A stretch of DNA of 63,326 nucleotides from Candidatus Thiodiazotropha endolucinida (GCF_001715975.1 NZ_MARB01000026.1:1-63326), one strand, 5' to 3'; positions 9,734 through 18,845 are shown, counted from the stretch's first letter. Notes: generated from the sequence alone by a model not told the origin. Numbers and translations are program-made.

Positions 9734-9964
9734 TAGGGCCTGTTAACACTAATCCAATACGCCCTGTTGTGCCTGAAAAAGCGCCAATCAAGGCGCACCC
9801 CAAGGGCACTTCCTTCGGGGCGCAACCCGAAGGGCTGGGGCTGTTTTTGCGCCCAGCGGCGTTATCATTCGCTCATGTAGCATAACTACACCTCGCTCAT
9901 TCTGCCTTGCTGGGCACGAAAACAGCCCCAGCAGGGCGTATTGGATTAGTGTTAACAGGCCCTA
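9734..9964 (+). mobile_element. MITE-like repeat, copy B (complete, 231 bp)
   Basis: Reference copy. Perfect 34-bp terminal inverted repeats lie at 9733-9766 and 9932-9965; the outer sequence is TAGGGCCTGTTAACACTAAT. A TA flanks each side, consistent with a TA target duplication as made by IS630/Tc1-type transposases. Inside are hairpins at 9781-9796 (GCGCC/GGCGC), 9812-9833 (CCTTCGGG/CCCGAAGG) and a 21-bp arm pair 9837-9857 / 9909-9929 with two mismatches. No open frame is credible. It fills the gap between the GNAT gene and the stop of the DUF1318 gene. Non-autonomous: no transposase lies in the window. Confidence 0.85.
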
Positions 9965-9989
9965 ATAGGCATTCAAACTGTCTTCTGTT

Positions 9990-10622
9990 CTATTTTTGCC
10001 GCCATTTTCCCTTCCCGTCCTGGTGCCAATATCCCTTAGGCGCCTCTTCCACCCACACCCTGGAAAACGTATCACGGATATTTTTTTCCCACTGCGGCTG
10101 CCCATTGGCTCGCGCGATCTCGGCGTACAGGGCCTTACGGTCGCCATTTTCATCCGCGACCATTTTCTTCACCTTATTGCGTTCACGCAGCGGTATCAGT
10201 TTCAGATCCCGTACGGCCACCAGTCCGTTATTGGTGAATCCCAGTGCGCCTGACCGGTAGTGGGCCGCCAATCCGCTCTGCCGGCTCGACATCGATGCGC
10301 GCAGCTTGCGAATTGCCGGGGAGTCTATATCGATATCAGGTGTGGCCGCCTGGGCGGTCGGCACCATGAAATCGAGGATCCCACCCAGGGTATTGGAGAA
10401 TGTGGATTCGAGTATCTCCTGCAGCGACTGTTGATCATCCTTGTTCTTTTCCTCTTTGGGTGCGCTCTTCTGCTGCTCAGGTTTCGCCTCTTCACCCAGT
10501 ACGTCGCGCACAATGGTGCGCGCGGCCTCTTCCGCGGCAGCCGCCGAAAAATAGATATTGATCGTGACACAGGCCACCAGGCCCAGGGCCATGAAGGGAT
10601 AACCAATAAAGCGCTTCAACAT
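9990..10622 (-). CDS. DUF1318 (YdbL-like) lipoprotein
   Basis: 210-residue envelope protein. The N-terminus has a short basic stretch, a hydrophobic segment and a lipobox LVAC with Cys18, so it is probably a lipoprotein. A charged linker (about 45-70) follows. The C-terminal domain (about 100-210) has the DUF1318 pattern IRKLRASMSSR, GFTNNGLVAVRD, LRERNKVKKMV and ENGDRKALYAEIARANG. It lies downstream of the YdbH-like gene on the same strand, as ydbL does in the E. coli ydbH-ynbE-ydbL operon. Function is inferred from that neighbourhood only. Confidence 0.8.
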   Translation of the reverse strand: MLKRFIGYPFMALGLVACVTINIYFSAAAAEEAARTIVRDVLGEEAKPEQQKSAPKEEKNKDDQQSLQEILESTFSNTLGGILDFMVPTAQAATPDIDIDSPAIRKLRASMSSRQSGLAAHYRSGALGFTNNGLVAVRDLKLIPLRERNKVKKMVADENGDRKALYAEIARANGQPQWEKNIRDTFSRVWVEEAPKGYWHQDGKGKWRQK

Positions 10623-10733
10623 TGTTACATTCCTTAATTCGTTAAATCGGCTGTTAATGTTTTCAAATCATGAGTATGACTATAATTGACACGGAGAAAA
10701 GCTCAACATCCATCCCACATAGCCCGATTGCCG

Positions 10734-12821
10734 CTACCTGACTTCCATTCCTTCGACACGGATACTCTTCAGGCGTTCCAACAGCGTCTTCCAGGCCACC
10801 TGGCGATTTCTCGCAATCACGTCGATTCTCGGCAGGCCGGACCCTTTGACGATGTAATAACCGCCATCCGGGTGCTTCATTCCGTCCAGCTCTGCCACGT
10901 TGCCGTTCAGTTTAGCCTGCAACTCTATACGGTCATATCGAAATTCCTTGAAAAATCCGAGAAATGTACTCGACAGGCCACTGCCTACACCATTGCCCAA
11001 AGCGGTCAGGTTATCCACCGCCCGCTGACTGATTCGATGAGGTGTCTGGTCTTTTTCAGGCGTGTTAAAGCGCGCATTAAAGGCGATGGGTTCCCAACTG
11101 GCAAGACGCAGATCCGCAATCTCACCCTCAAGGCCACCCTCTATATGTCCAAAGGAGAAGGTTTGTGTAATCCGGGCAAGATCCAGCCCCCGCAAATGCA
11201 TATTCGCCGAAAGCTCCGGAACCCTTCCGAGAGGGTCCTCGATAAGCAGCTCATCCACGCTGATCTTGCCGCCAAACACATCAACGACCAGCTCCCCATC
11301 CATCTCCAGCCTTTTCTGATGATAGCGAACATTTGGAATCGTACCCTGCAGCATCCCCTCCATGGGTGGCCACTCAAAGGCCTCGGCGAGTGCCCCAAGT
11401 GAGATATCCCTGAATTGAGCACTGGTGGTCCACCTGGGACTATCGCCTAGCAGGTCCAGGAGATGAAGTTTATCGATATGGAGGAGGCCGAGCATCAATG
11501 GGATCTCCACAGGCGCTTCCAACGCCACCTCCCCCTGTTGCGCATGGGCGTGAATTTCCAATGCGCCAAAATCGATGCGATAGAGCTGACCGCCTTCTAT
11601 CCTTAGGTGTGATTTAGCGGGATTTTTCTCTCTACCCCATGTCAGGCTGCCATTGATGTCATACAATGCGAACAGGCCTCGCCTGTCATCCAGGTTTACA
11701 TCCTTGAGGTCGGCATGCAGTGTTTGCAGTTGTCCATTCTTGAGCCCGATCCGCGAGTGCAGCATTCCGCCTGCCTCTACGTCATCCGCCATGGTGCCGA
11801 TCAGCATCGGCTGGAAAAAGACACGGTACAGGCTATCGACGTTATCACTTTGCAGATCTATATCCGCCTGCAATATCGCCATTTTCGACGTGTCGATATC
11901 AATCCTGGCCCGTGATTCCATTACCCGGGGTACCTTGACCATCGCCTCATCGACCTGCACGACTTGCGCTGCAGGTTTCCAACGCCCCTGCAGTTGGAGC
12001 GACAATGGCTCCTCGAGTACTTCCATATAGAATGGATCCGCATAAAACTGGCCGCCGGTGAGTATGAAACCGCTACTCCCCACCCAGTCACTCCCCTTTC
12101 GTTTGGCTTTGATATCCAGTCGGAACCGTCCGTCTTCAGCAACGTGAAGTCCTTCGGCATCTGCATATGAAAATTTGGATACCTGGATGTCCATATCAAT
12201 GTGCTCAGGCCGGGACTGATTGCCTGCAACCTGTGCAGTGATTTGTGCGCGGCCTGACAGCTCGGAATCCGATGGCAGAGACCTGGCGGCAAACGCTTTG
12301 CGCAAGGCATCGAGTTTCAGATCTTTACCCTTGAACGCCAGCTCCCAACTGCCTTCCTTCAGCTCGAGTTCGACACTGATCCTGCCACTCGCCAGCTTGA
12401 AACCTTGAGCCTTGAGCTTTAGCCGCTCGCTGTCGATAAACTCCCCGCTCACACGAAGCTCCTGTGGCCCATAGGGGGAAGCACCGATGCTCAATCGACC
12501 GTCATGACAGTGATAGGTACGCTGAACAGTTTGAAGAGGACAGTCCAGACGAATACCTTCGATCTTTCCCGGCAGAGCATCATGTCTCAAAGAGGCGGCC
12601 GTCATATGAACGGTCAATTGTTGGCCGCTCTCAAGATTAAGGTCTAAATTCACATCTTCCATGACCCAGCCCGTCGCACTCAATCTCTGGACCGACAAAC
12701 CCATATTCAAACCGGCCTCTGTGTGCAACGATGTGCTGCTCAACAAAACCAGCCCGACAAACCCTATTAAGATTGCGTGATATTGACCCATGGAAATCGC
12801 GATGTCTGGAGTAAACTCCAT
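10734..12821 (-). CDS. YdbH/AsmA-like envelope protein
   Basis: Roughly 695-residue protein with one N-terminal hydrophobic segment (about residues 12-35) and a long body of alternating beta strands without enzymatic motifs, the look of AsmA-like bridge proteins such as YdbH, TamB and YhdP. Members of that group are known to carry phospholipids between inner and outer membranes. The start at 12821 is preceded by AGGTG and preferred over the ATG 12 nt upstream. Context with a DUF1318 lipoprotein supports YdbH. No ynbE-sized gene fits in the 111 bp between the two genes. Confidence 0.65.
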   Translation of the reverse strand: MEFTPDIAISMGQYHAILIGFVGLVLLSSTSLHTEAGLNMGLSVQRLSATGWVMEDVNLDLNLESGQQLTVHMTAASLRHDALPGKIEGIRLDCPLQTVQRTYHCHDGRLSIGASPYGPQELRVSGEFIDSERLKLKAQGFKLASGRISVELELKEGSWELAFKGKDLKLDALRKAFAARSLPSDSELSGRAQITAQVAGNQSRPEHIDMDIQVSKFSYADAEGLHVAEDGRFRLDIKAKRKGSDWVGSSGFILTGGQFYADPFYMEVLEEPLSLQLQGRWKPAAQVVQVDEAMVKVPRVMESRARIDIDTSKMAILQADIDLQSDNVDSLYRVFFQPMLIGTMADDVEAGGMLHSRIGLKNGQLQTLHADLKDVNLDDRRGLFALYDINGSLTWGREKNPAKSHLRIEGGQLYRIDFGALEIHAHAQQGEVALEAPVEIPLMLGLLHIDKLHLLDLLGDSPRWTTSAQFRDISLGALAEAFEWPPMEGMLQGTIPNVRYHQKRLEMDGELVVDVFGGKISVDELLIEDPLGRVPELSANMHLRGLDLARITQTFSFGHIEGGLEGEIADLRLASWEPIAFNARFNTPEKDQTPHRISQRAVDNLTALGNGVGSGLSSTFLGFFKEFRYDRIELQAKLNGNVAELDGMKHPDGGYYIVKGSGLPRIDVIARNRQVAWKTLLERLKSIRVEGMEVR

Positions 12822-12881
12822 ATTACACCTCATTCCATCACTTTATTTATTATTGAGTGGGAGTTGATTGGAGAATAATCA

Positions 12882-13076
12882 GTGTTCACCCCGAAGAATG
12901 TGGCAGTTGTTTTAATCCTCGTTTTCATCGTCAGTCTGGCATCCTGGTCAAAACTGCGTTTCGTTGACGAGAGTGATCATGAAGAACAGCGCTGGCGTAT
13001 CGAGGATTACCCCGGATTCACGGAAAAGAAGTCTGCCGCAACAGGCTATAAGGACATTGAACACTCCAACCAATAG
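12882..13076 (+). CDS. Small single-span membrane protein, unknown function
   Basis: 64-residue frame with a GTG start preceded by GGAG at good spacing. Residues 7-24 (NVAVVLILVFIVSLASW) form one membrane segment; the rest is charged and hydrophilic. It is transcribed divergently from the YdbH-like gene, with about 60 bp between the starts. I do not recognise the family. The ribosome-binding site and clean topology make a real gene likely but not certain. Confidence 0.5.
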   Translation: MFTPKNVAVVLILVFIVSLASWSKLRFVDESDHEEQRWRIEDYPGFTEKKSAATGYKDIEHSNQ

Positions 13077-13336
13077 ACTTTGTTAAATCCTGAGCGCCTA
13101 TCTAGTTGAATAATCACCTCTTGATTAGTTTTTGTCGCTCCCTCTTCCTATCCAGTAAAGCCTAATTTATTTCTTTTAATTCATACAATTACACGGCTAT
13201 CTATAGCTTTATTCAGATCCCCCTAAGAAATCAAATTATCCTAATATATTATAATATGCTAATTTAACGTTTCTTAAGGATTCTTGTTCGTATTGGACCA
13301 TTGCGCGACCTGCGCAAAGAAAAAGGGGTAATTTTC

Positions 13337-14878
13337 ATGGCCAAAAGATCTCAAGCAACCAAACAATCCGTCACCACCGACACAGCTAAAGATACCGAAC
13401 AGAAAGAGAACCTGATTGATTTAGAGGAGAGAGCTCCCTCTGCAGCATTACCGAATGAGCTCAACAACAAGATTGGTAAAATCGACTCTGACCTGGATGA
13501 CCTCAGAAGTCAATTGAGCAAGACCAATCGCAGTGTAAAGACCAGCCTCTCACACCTGAGCGACAAGGGTAGCGATCTGACGACCAAGGTCTCCGAGACC
13601 TATCAGCAACTTGGTTCACTCGACGATGCCTACAAATCCCTGTCTGAAAAGTCCGCCACCATCAGCAAGGATATCAAGACCGTCTCAAAGCAGATCAATC
13701 AGGTCAGTGAAAAGTCAGACAGCGATATTGGATTGTTAAGCGATGGCTACCAGTCCCTGCTGGCCCGCACCGATGAGCTGGCGAAAAAATCGAAACAGAC
13801 CACTCAGACGCTGAATAAAAGCATCAAAGACAACGCCAAAATGCTGCAAGAGCTCGAAAGCGCACTGGTGGCTGAAATTGACAGCCTGGCCAAACACAGC
13901 AAAGAGCGGGATCAAGACCTGGCTGACAAGAGCGATGAAATCAGCAATGACCTGACTAAGGCACAGGATGAAATCAAATCCAACCAGGCCCGCCTGCTGA
14001 AATTGCAGGCAGTGGATCAGGCATTAGAGAAACGAGTGGCCGAGGTAGAGGGTACAGCAGGGGATCTGACCAAGAAGAGCAGAGAGCTCTCGAGATCAAC
14101 AACTATATTGAATAAACGCAGCTCTGAGCTTTCTGATGCGATAGATGATCTTCGGACCCGTACGGAAGAGCATAGTGAGCAAATCACCGATCTTCAGGAG
14201 CGTGTTGAAAAAGGCGCCAGGGCATTGGTATCCCTGATAATGCTGGAAAAGCGCCATTTCCGCATCCTGGGCGGGATGATTGCACTGCTTGTTCTCGGCT
14301 TGCTCGTCTTCATGGGCACTGAATATGCCAATTGGCGCTCTGAGACACAAACCAACACAGCACTGCAATCGGACATCGTCACGACCAATACCCATCTTGC
14401 CGCGACCAATTCTCAACTGAGCCAGCTCAGTAATCAGACAGCCGAAGCGGATAGCGCCATACAGAGTGAAATATCCGATATTAACGACCGACTGATTACA
14501 ATTGGCGACCAGGTGGACACCCTAGATGGGCGTGTCACCAATATGCGCCCGCATCAGACCTTCGGTAGTGACAATACCATTCATGGTTCCGCGTGGATCA
14601 CCAAGCAGTCAGCCACTAACCATACTATTCATATTGCCACGCTGAGTGACAAGCAAGCGATCTACAAACTGGCGGAGCGTTATCACAGCCACCTGAAAAA
14701 AGACCTTGCTTACTTGCCTGTAAAGAGCAAAAACAGACAACTATATGCGATGATTTACGGCAACTTTTCCACTGCTGCCGATGCCGAGTCAGCGCTGAAC
14801 AGACTGCCAAGGATGATTCAAAGACATCGCCCTTCAGTCCATTCGATGGGTCAGGTCCAGTCATTCATAGCGAAATAA
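13337..14878 (+). CDS. Coiled-coil membrane protein with SPOR-like C-terminus
   Basis: 513-residue protein. Residues 1 to about 300 are almost entirely charged heptad-like coiled coil with no hydrophobic segment. One transmembrane segment (about 310-331, ILGGMIALLVLGLLVF) follows, then a second short coiled coil and a C-terminal domain (about 427-510) with SPOR-like spacing (HIATLSDKQAIYKLAERY, YAMIYGNFSTAADAESAL). SPOR domains bind denuded septal peptidoglycan. Predicted topology: long cytoplasmic coiled coil, periplasmic SPOR domain, reminiscent of DamX but much richer in coiled coil. The ATG at 13337 has AAGGGGT upstream and is preferred to the TTG at 13301. Confidence 0.75.
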   Translation: MAKRSQATKQSVTTDTAKDTEQKENLIDLEERAPSAALPNELNNKIGKIDSDLDDLRSQLSKTNRSVKTSLSHLSDKGSDLTTKVSETYQQLGSLDDAYKSLSEKSATISKDIKTVSKQINQVSEKSDSDIGLLSDGYQSLLARTDELAKKSKQTTQTLNKSIKDNAKMLQELESALVAEIDSLAKHSKERDQDLADKSDEISNDLTKAQDEIKSNQARLLKLQAVDQALEKRVAEVEGTAGDLTKKSRELSRSTTILNKRSSELSDAIDDLRTRTEEHSEQITDLQERVEKGARALVSLIMLEKRHFRILGGMIALLVLGLLVFMGTEYANWRSETQTNTALQSDIVTTNTHLAATNSQLSQLSNQTAEADSAIQSEISDINDRLITIGDQVDTLDGRVTNMRPHQTFGSDNTIHGSAWITKQSATNHTIHIATLSDKQAIYKLAERYHSHLKKDLAYLPVKSKNRQLYAMIYGNFSTAADAESALNRLPRMIQRHRPSVHSMGQVQSFIAK

Positions 14879-14893
14879 ACGGCTCAAGAACCT

Positions 14894-14935
14894 GGGGTGA
14901 GGCGGGTTCAAACCCAGCCCCCTCACCCATTTTTT
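14894..14935 (+). terminator. Rho-independent terminator of the SPOR-protein gene
   Basis: GGGTGAGG pairs with CCTCACCC around an inner GGG/CCC stem (GGGTTCAAACCC) and is followed by ATTTTTT. It lies 16 bp after the stop codon. Confidence 0.85.
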
Positions 14936-15108
14936 CATACCTGAGCTCGACCCCTCTCACTGCTCAGTACCAGCGATATCTTTGATTATTAATCCGTCGC
15001 TTTAATAAAAGTCCGTATTGCAATCTGTAACAAGATCCAGCTACTGAGGATTGTCATTGCACCCTTGTAAACCCTGCCTGTACTCTCATACCGATTTGAG
15101 GACATGCA

Positions 15109-15531
15109 ATGAGTTTGGATCGCGGCACAAAAATCTACGCAGCTGTTCTCACCAGCATCTGCTTCGGTATACTGCTGGCGTGGCTGCTGACATTGGACTT
15201 TCGCCTAGGTGTGATCGATGACATGTTGCAGCGGGACCCCCTGATATCGTCCTACCCCTACCCATTCAGGGCGATGCGGATCAGCGGCACGACTGCAATT
15301 ATCTCCTCCCCCAGGTCGAACACTATGCCTGCCGTAAGGTTTATCGGTCTCATAAAGCCGAGCCTGAAAAACTTGAGCGATCAAGATCCCAAGCTTATCG
15401 CGGCACAGAAGCAGCTTGCGGCAGTCCAGTCCAAAGTGCACAAACTGGTACTTGACCGGGAAGATATCGATAGGGTCGAATGGCGCATTGACAAGGAGTG
15501 GTTTGCAGAGAAGGGAATCTGGTTGGATTAA
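15109..15531 (+). CDS. Hypothetical membrane-anchored protein
   Basis: 140-residue protein with one N-terminal transmembrane segment (about residues 9-30, IYAAVLTSICFGILLAWLL) and a soluble remainder, probably periplasmic, ending in a short amphipathic helix and EWFAEKGIWLD. No family recognised. It has its own upstream region after the terminator at 14.9 kb and is convergent with the haemoglobin gene. Composition is like that of neighbouring genes. Confidence 0.6.
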   Translation: MSLDRGTKIYAAVLTSICFGILLAWLLTLDFRLGVIDDMLQRDPLISSYPYPFRAMRISGTTAIISSPRSNTMPAVRFIGLIKPSLKNLSDQDPKLIAAQKQLAAVQSKVHKLVLDREDIDRVEWRIDKEWFAEKGIWLD

Positions 15532-15614
15532 GCTTTAGGATACGCGTGTAAGACGATTTATCAATATCTATGTTATACCTGACTTCAACCGCTTGCTATT
15601 GAGCGCTCGTCTTA

Positions 15615-16052
15615 TCATTGATTCTTGCCGGAAGAGATAATCCTGAAGGGCGTATCCTGCACCTCTTCATCCCGGTTGCGCATGAAATCCGCCGTTCTGA
15701 AGAATGACTGGTTAAGCTCTTCCTGCAGCTTTGCATCCAGATCCATCACCGACAGAGCCTTACGCATACAGTAGATCCACTGATCTCGTTCCTCGATACC
15801 GATACTGAAAGGAAGATGCCTGGCACGCAGCCTGGGATGGCCATACTTCTGTACATAGAGATCGGGGCCACCCAGCCAGCCGGATAGAAATAGGAACAGC
15901 TTTTCACGTGATATTTTAAGGCTCTTGGCATGTAGATCACGTATCTTTTTTGCCTCCTGTTGCTGGTCCATCAGATTATAAAACCTGTCCACCAGTTCCC
16001 TGACTGCCGCCTCGCCGCCGATTCTCTCATAGGGCGTTTGATCTTGACTCAT
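15615..16052 (-). CDS. Truncated haemoglobin, group II
   Basis: Small 2/2 globin (145 aa) that binds O2 or NO. The opening TPYERIGGEAAVRELVDRFYNLM, the sequence SREKLFLFLSGWLGGPDLYVQKYGHPRLRARHLPF with the proximal His in the HPRLRARH region, and the Trp in RDQWIYCMRKAL are group-II (GlbO) features. The ATG at 16052 with AAGG 9 nt upstream is preferred to the GTG two codons earlier. Group-II globins are usually linked to oxidative or nitrosative protection. Confidence 0.92.
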   Translation of the reverse strand: MSQDQTPYERIGGEAAVRELVDRFYNLMDQQQEAKKIRDLHAKSLKISREKLFLFLSGWLGGPDLYVQKYGHPRLRARHLPFSIGIEERDQWIYCMRKALSVMDLDAKLQEELNQSFFRTADFMRNRDEEVQDTPFRIISSGKNQ

Positions 16053-16262
16053 CGACACAAACCTTGAAAAACTGAATTTTTTAGTGGTGTATCCAATAAA
16101 CAGATAGGATATAAATAGAGTCTAACCGGGCACGCTGAGAGAATTCAAGAATCTCCACGGACAGTAGCTACGCGACGATTGAACAGAGCAGACTAGGGAA
16201 CGTCACTTAATAGCCTGTCTTGATGCCATCATGCGGATTAAAGCCAGAGAACAATATCTGAA

Positions 16263-17231
16263 ATGAGTGAAACCAGCCTATATGCAGAGCGGCCGGCAAT
16301 CGGTGTCAGCGCCTGCCTGCTTGGGCACAATGTTCGCTATGATGGAGGGCACAAACGGGATAGATACATCGTCGAAAAACTGGGAAAACATATGGAATTA
16401 CTACCCATCTGCCCGGAAGCCGCAATCGGACTCGGCGTCCCTCGTCCCACCATACATCTGGTCGGTGATATTCAGCAGCCTCGACTTGTCGGAGTCTCCG
16501 ATCCCAACTTGGATGTCACTGACAAGATGAAACAATTTGCCCTCAAACAGGTCCGAGAACTGAACCACATCAGTGGTTATATATTGAAAAAGAACTCTCC
16601 CAGCTGTGGTATGGAGAGGGTGAAGGTGTACACTGAAACCGGACAGCAATGCATAAGGAAAGGTACAGGTGTTTTTGCCAGAGTACTGATGCAACAACAT
16701 CCTTTGCTTCCGATTGAGGAGGAGGGCCGTCTCAATGACAGCGTACTGAAAGAGAACTTCGTCAATCGTGTCTACGTCTGTCACCGCTGGAGAAAACTAC
16801 AGTCCACACAGATGACGCCCGCAAGCCTGATCGCTTTCCACACTGAACATAAATATCTGGTCATGGCTCACTCACAGGCAGCTTATCAGCGTCTTGGCAA
16901 ACTCGTTTCAAATCTGCCTAGAAAGCGACTGACTAAGATTACCGATGATTATATTCAAGAGTTGATGAATACGCTGAAGCGTCGTGTCACCAGAAAAAGA
17001 CACGTCAATGTACTGCAACATATCATGGGTTATCTGAAACAGCATATCAGCCGCGATGACAAAGCAGAATTAACAGCCAGCATCGAGTCCTACCGGCGGG
17101 GCGAAACACCTCTCATCGTACCGATCACCTTGCTCAGGCACTACTTCAGGCATCATCCTGACAGTTACATGTCAAAACAGGTCTACCTTCAGCCACACCC
17201 GGATTCCTTGGGACTTAGAAATAGTATTTAA
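16263..17231 (+). CDS. TudS-like (DUF523) / DUF1722 fusion protein
   Basis: 322 aa with two domains. The N-terminal DUF523 (about 10-155) carries three conserved cysteines in SACLLG (Cys18), CPEAAIGLGVPRP (Cys50) and NSPSCGMERV (Cys115). In characterised DUF523 enzymes such as TudS these hold a [4Fe-4S] cluster for desulfuration of 2-thiouracil. The C-terminal DUF1722 (about 185-305) contains the family pattern around RRVTRKRHVNVLQHIMGYLK and PLIVPITLLRHYFRHH. The role of the fused form is not established; scavenging or repair of sulfur-containing bases is an inference. Confidence 0.88.
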   Translation: MSETSLYAERPAIGVSACLLGHNVRYDGGHKRDRYIVEKLGKHMELLPICPEAAIGLGVPRPTIHLVGDIQQPRLVGVSDPNLDVTDKMKQFALKQVRELNHISGYILKKNSPSCGMERVKVYTETGQQCIRKGTGVFARVLMQQHPLLPIEEEGRLNDSVLKENFVNRVYVCHRWRKLQSTQMTPASLIAFHTEHKYLVMAHSQAAYQRLGKLVSNLPRKRLTKITDDYIQELMNTLKRRVTRKRHVNVLQHIMGYLKQHISRDDKAELTASIESYRRGETPLIVPITLLRHYFRHHPDSYMSKQVYLQPHPDSLGLRNSI

Positions 17232-17376
17232 AACATCCCAGAGTTACTGAATGCAATCATGATGGTCCGATGCATTCGCAGAATATATTCCCGGCACATT
17301 TCTCTTTAAACGGACTGAATTACGATGAGAGTTTTTTTGCGAGACTCCTCTGATTCCAGGATTGACTGATGCCGTT

Positions 17377-17847
17377 TCAGCTTAGTTCACCAGACTCGAC
17401 ATCTTGCACAAACAGCCTTGAATCCGCCTCTCTCAGACGTCTGCACACTTCGCGACCCAGGTTCATATAGATCAATGTATACTGATCTGAATCCGTATTA
17501 TAAAGTTCAGCCAATTGTGCTGCCGTCACCTGTATTGCGCTGCTGTCCACCAGCGCCACAACCTCCGCACTGCGCGGCTTGCAATCCATCAGCGCCATTT
17601 CGCCGAAGCAGTCCCCCTCATGCAGTTCTCTCAGCTTGTAACGGTTTCCATTCCAGTAACGATAGACGGCCACCTCTCCCTGTTCGATGATATATATGGA
17701 ATTATCCAGATCACCTTCGCGGAAAAAATAACCACCTTTAATCACCTCAACACTCTTAGCCTTGTCGAGTATCGAATTGAGTGTTGCTTTATTTACACCA
17801 CCAAATATCGGCATATCCTGCAGGATTCGCAATTTATCAGGCAACAT
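17377..17847 (-). CDS. Cyclic nucleotide-binding domain protein (no HTH)
   Basis: 156 residues made up of one cNMP-binding domain: FFREGDLDNSIYIIEQGEVAVYR and the phosphate-binding cassette region GDCFGEMALMDCKPRSAEV, then a short C-terminal helix. There is no helix-turn-helix, so it is not a CRP-type regulator by itself and may act as a stand-alone sensor or partner subunit. A strong Shine-Dalgarno (GGGAGGG) precedes the ATG. It is flanked by about 150 and 270 bp of non-coding sequence. Confidence 0.88.
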   Translation of the reverse strand: MLPDKLRILQDMPIFGGVNKATLNSILDKAKSVEVIKGGYFFREGDLDNSIYIIEQGEVAVYRYWNGNRYKLRELHEGDCFGEMALMDCKPRSAEVVALVDSSAIQVTAAQLAELYNTDSDQYTLIYMNLGREVCRRLREADSRLFVQDVESGELS

Positions 17848-18116
17848 TCTTTACCCTCCCGCATGCGTTGTTATCTCCTCGTAAGAAAGGATTAGCACAC
17901 AATAGCCAACTGATCTACGTAATCTGAACATCGTTAGTGTGATCATAAAGCGTAGTCAAAATAGTGGTTGCCGGCTCAAAACAGCGACTAATGCACTAAA
18001 ATCAATAAAAAAACGGGCTGTAACCACCGATTATTGTTTGACGCTTCCTGATTTGGTCCACTGCTTTTTTTGCAATTTAGTATTCAGCCAGACAGCCTCC
18101 AGCTAGAGAACGACAC

Positions 18117-18845
18117 ATGAATGACACATTTGGTCTTGTTATTATCGGAGATGAAATACTCATTGGTAACAGAGAGGACAGTCATCTCGCTCATTTCAAG
18201 AAACTGTTACACCATAAAGGTCTGCGATTAAGCCGATGCTGGTTGCTGCCGGACGAGGAAAGCAACCTGATCGATCATTTGAGTTTCTCCATGACCCAGG
18301 CTGATCCTGTATTCGTCTGTGGAGGTATTGGTGCCACACCGGATGATCTGACCCGTGCCTGTGCCGCCGCAGCTGCCGATGTCCCACTGGCACTTCACCC
18401 TGAGGCAGTCGCATTGATTGAGGAACGCTATGGAATGGCAGCCCGTCCAAATCGCATACAGATGGCGAATCTACCGCAGGGTGCAAAGCTCATCCCCAAT
18501 CCTTACAACCAGATCCCGGGCTTTTCTCTCAATCGGCACTATTTTCTACCTGGGTTTCCGCAGATGGCCTGGCCAATGGCCGAGTGGATATTGGATGAAT
18601 ACTATCCCGCAAAAAATCTCACGCTGAATGAACGCTCACTGCAAGTCCTCGACACACCTGAGAGTGCGCTTGTTGATATTATGAAGCGTTTCAACGAACG
18701 TTTTCCCGGAATCAAACTCTTCAGCCTTCCAGTACTCGGTGAAAATGGATACGTTGAACTCGGTATTCGAGGCAGGGGCGATTTAGGGCAGGCCTTTATG
18801 GGCCTGCAAGAGAGCTTGCGGACCAAGCAGATCCCTTTTCGCTGA
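18117..18845 (+). CDS. CinA-like molybdopterin-binding domain protein
   Basis: 242-residue protein of the COG1058 group, the MoaB/Mog-like fold found at the N-terminus of CinA. Characteristic segments are LVIIGDEILIGNREDSHL, VFVCGGIGATPDDLTR, NQIPGFSL and YFLPGFPQMAWPM. The C-terminal nicotinamide-nucleotide amidase domain of full CinA is absent, so this is the short stand-alone form. Its substrate is not known. It converges with the peroxiredoxin gene. Confidence 0.87.
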   Translation: MNDTFGLVIIGDEILIGNREDSHLAHFKKLLHHKGLRLSRCWLLPDEESNLIDHLSFSMTQADPVFVCGGIGATPDDLTRACAAAAADVPLALHPEAVALIEERYGMAARPNRIQMANLPQGAKLIPNPYNQIPGFSLNRHYFLPGFPQMAWPMAEWILDEYYPAKNLTLNERSLQVLDTPESALVDIMKRFNERFPGIKLFSLPVLGENGYVELGIRGRGDLGQAFMGLQESLRTKQIPFR

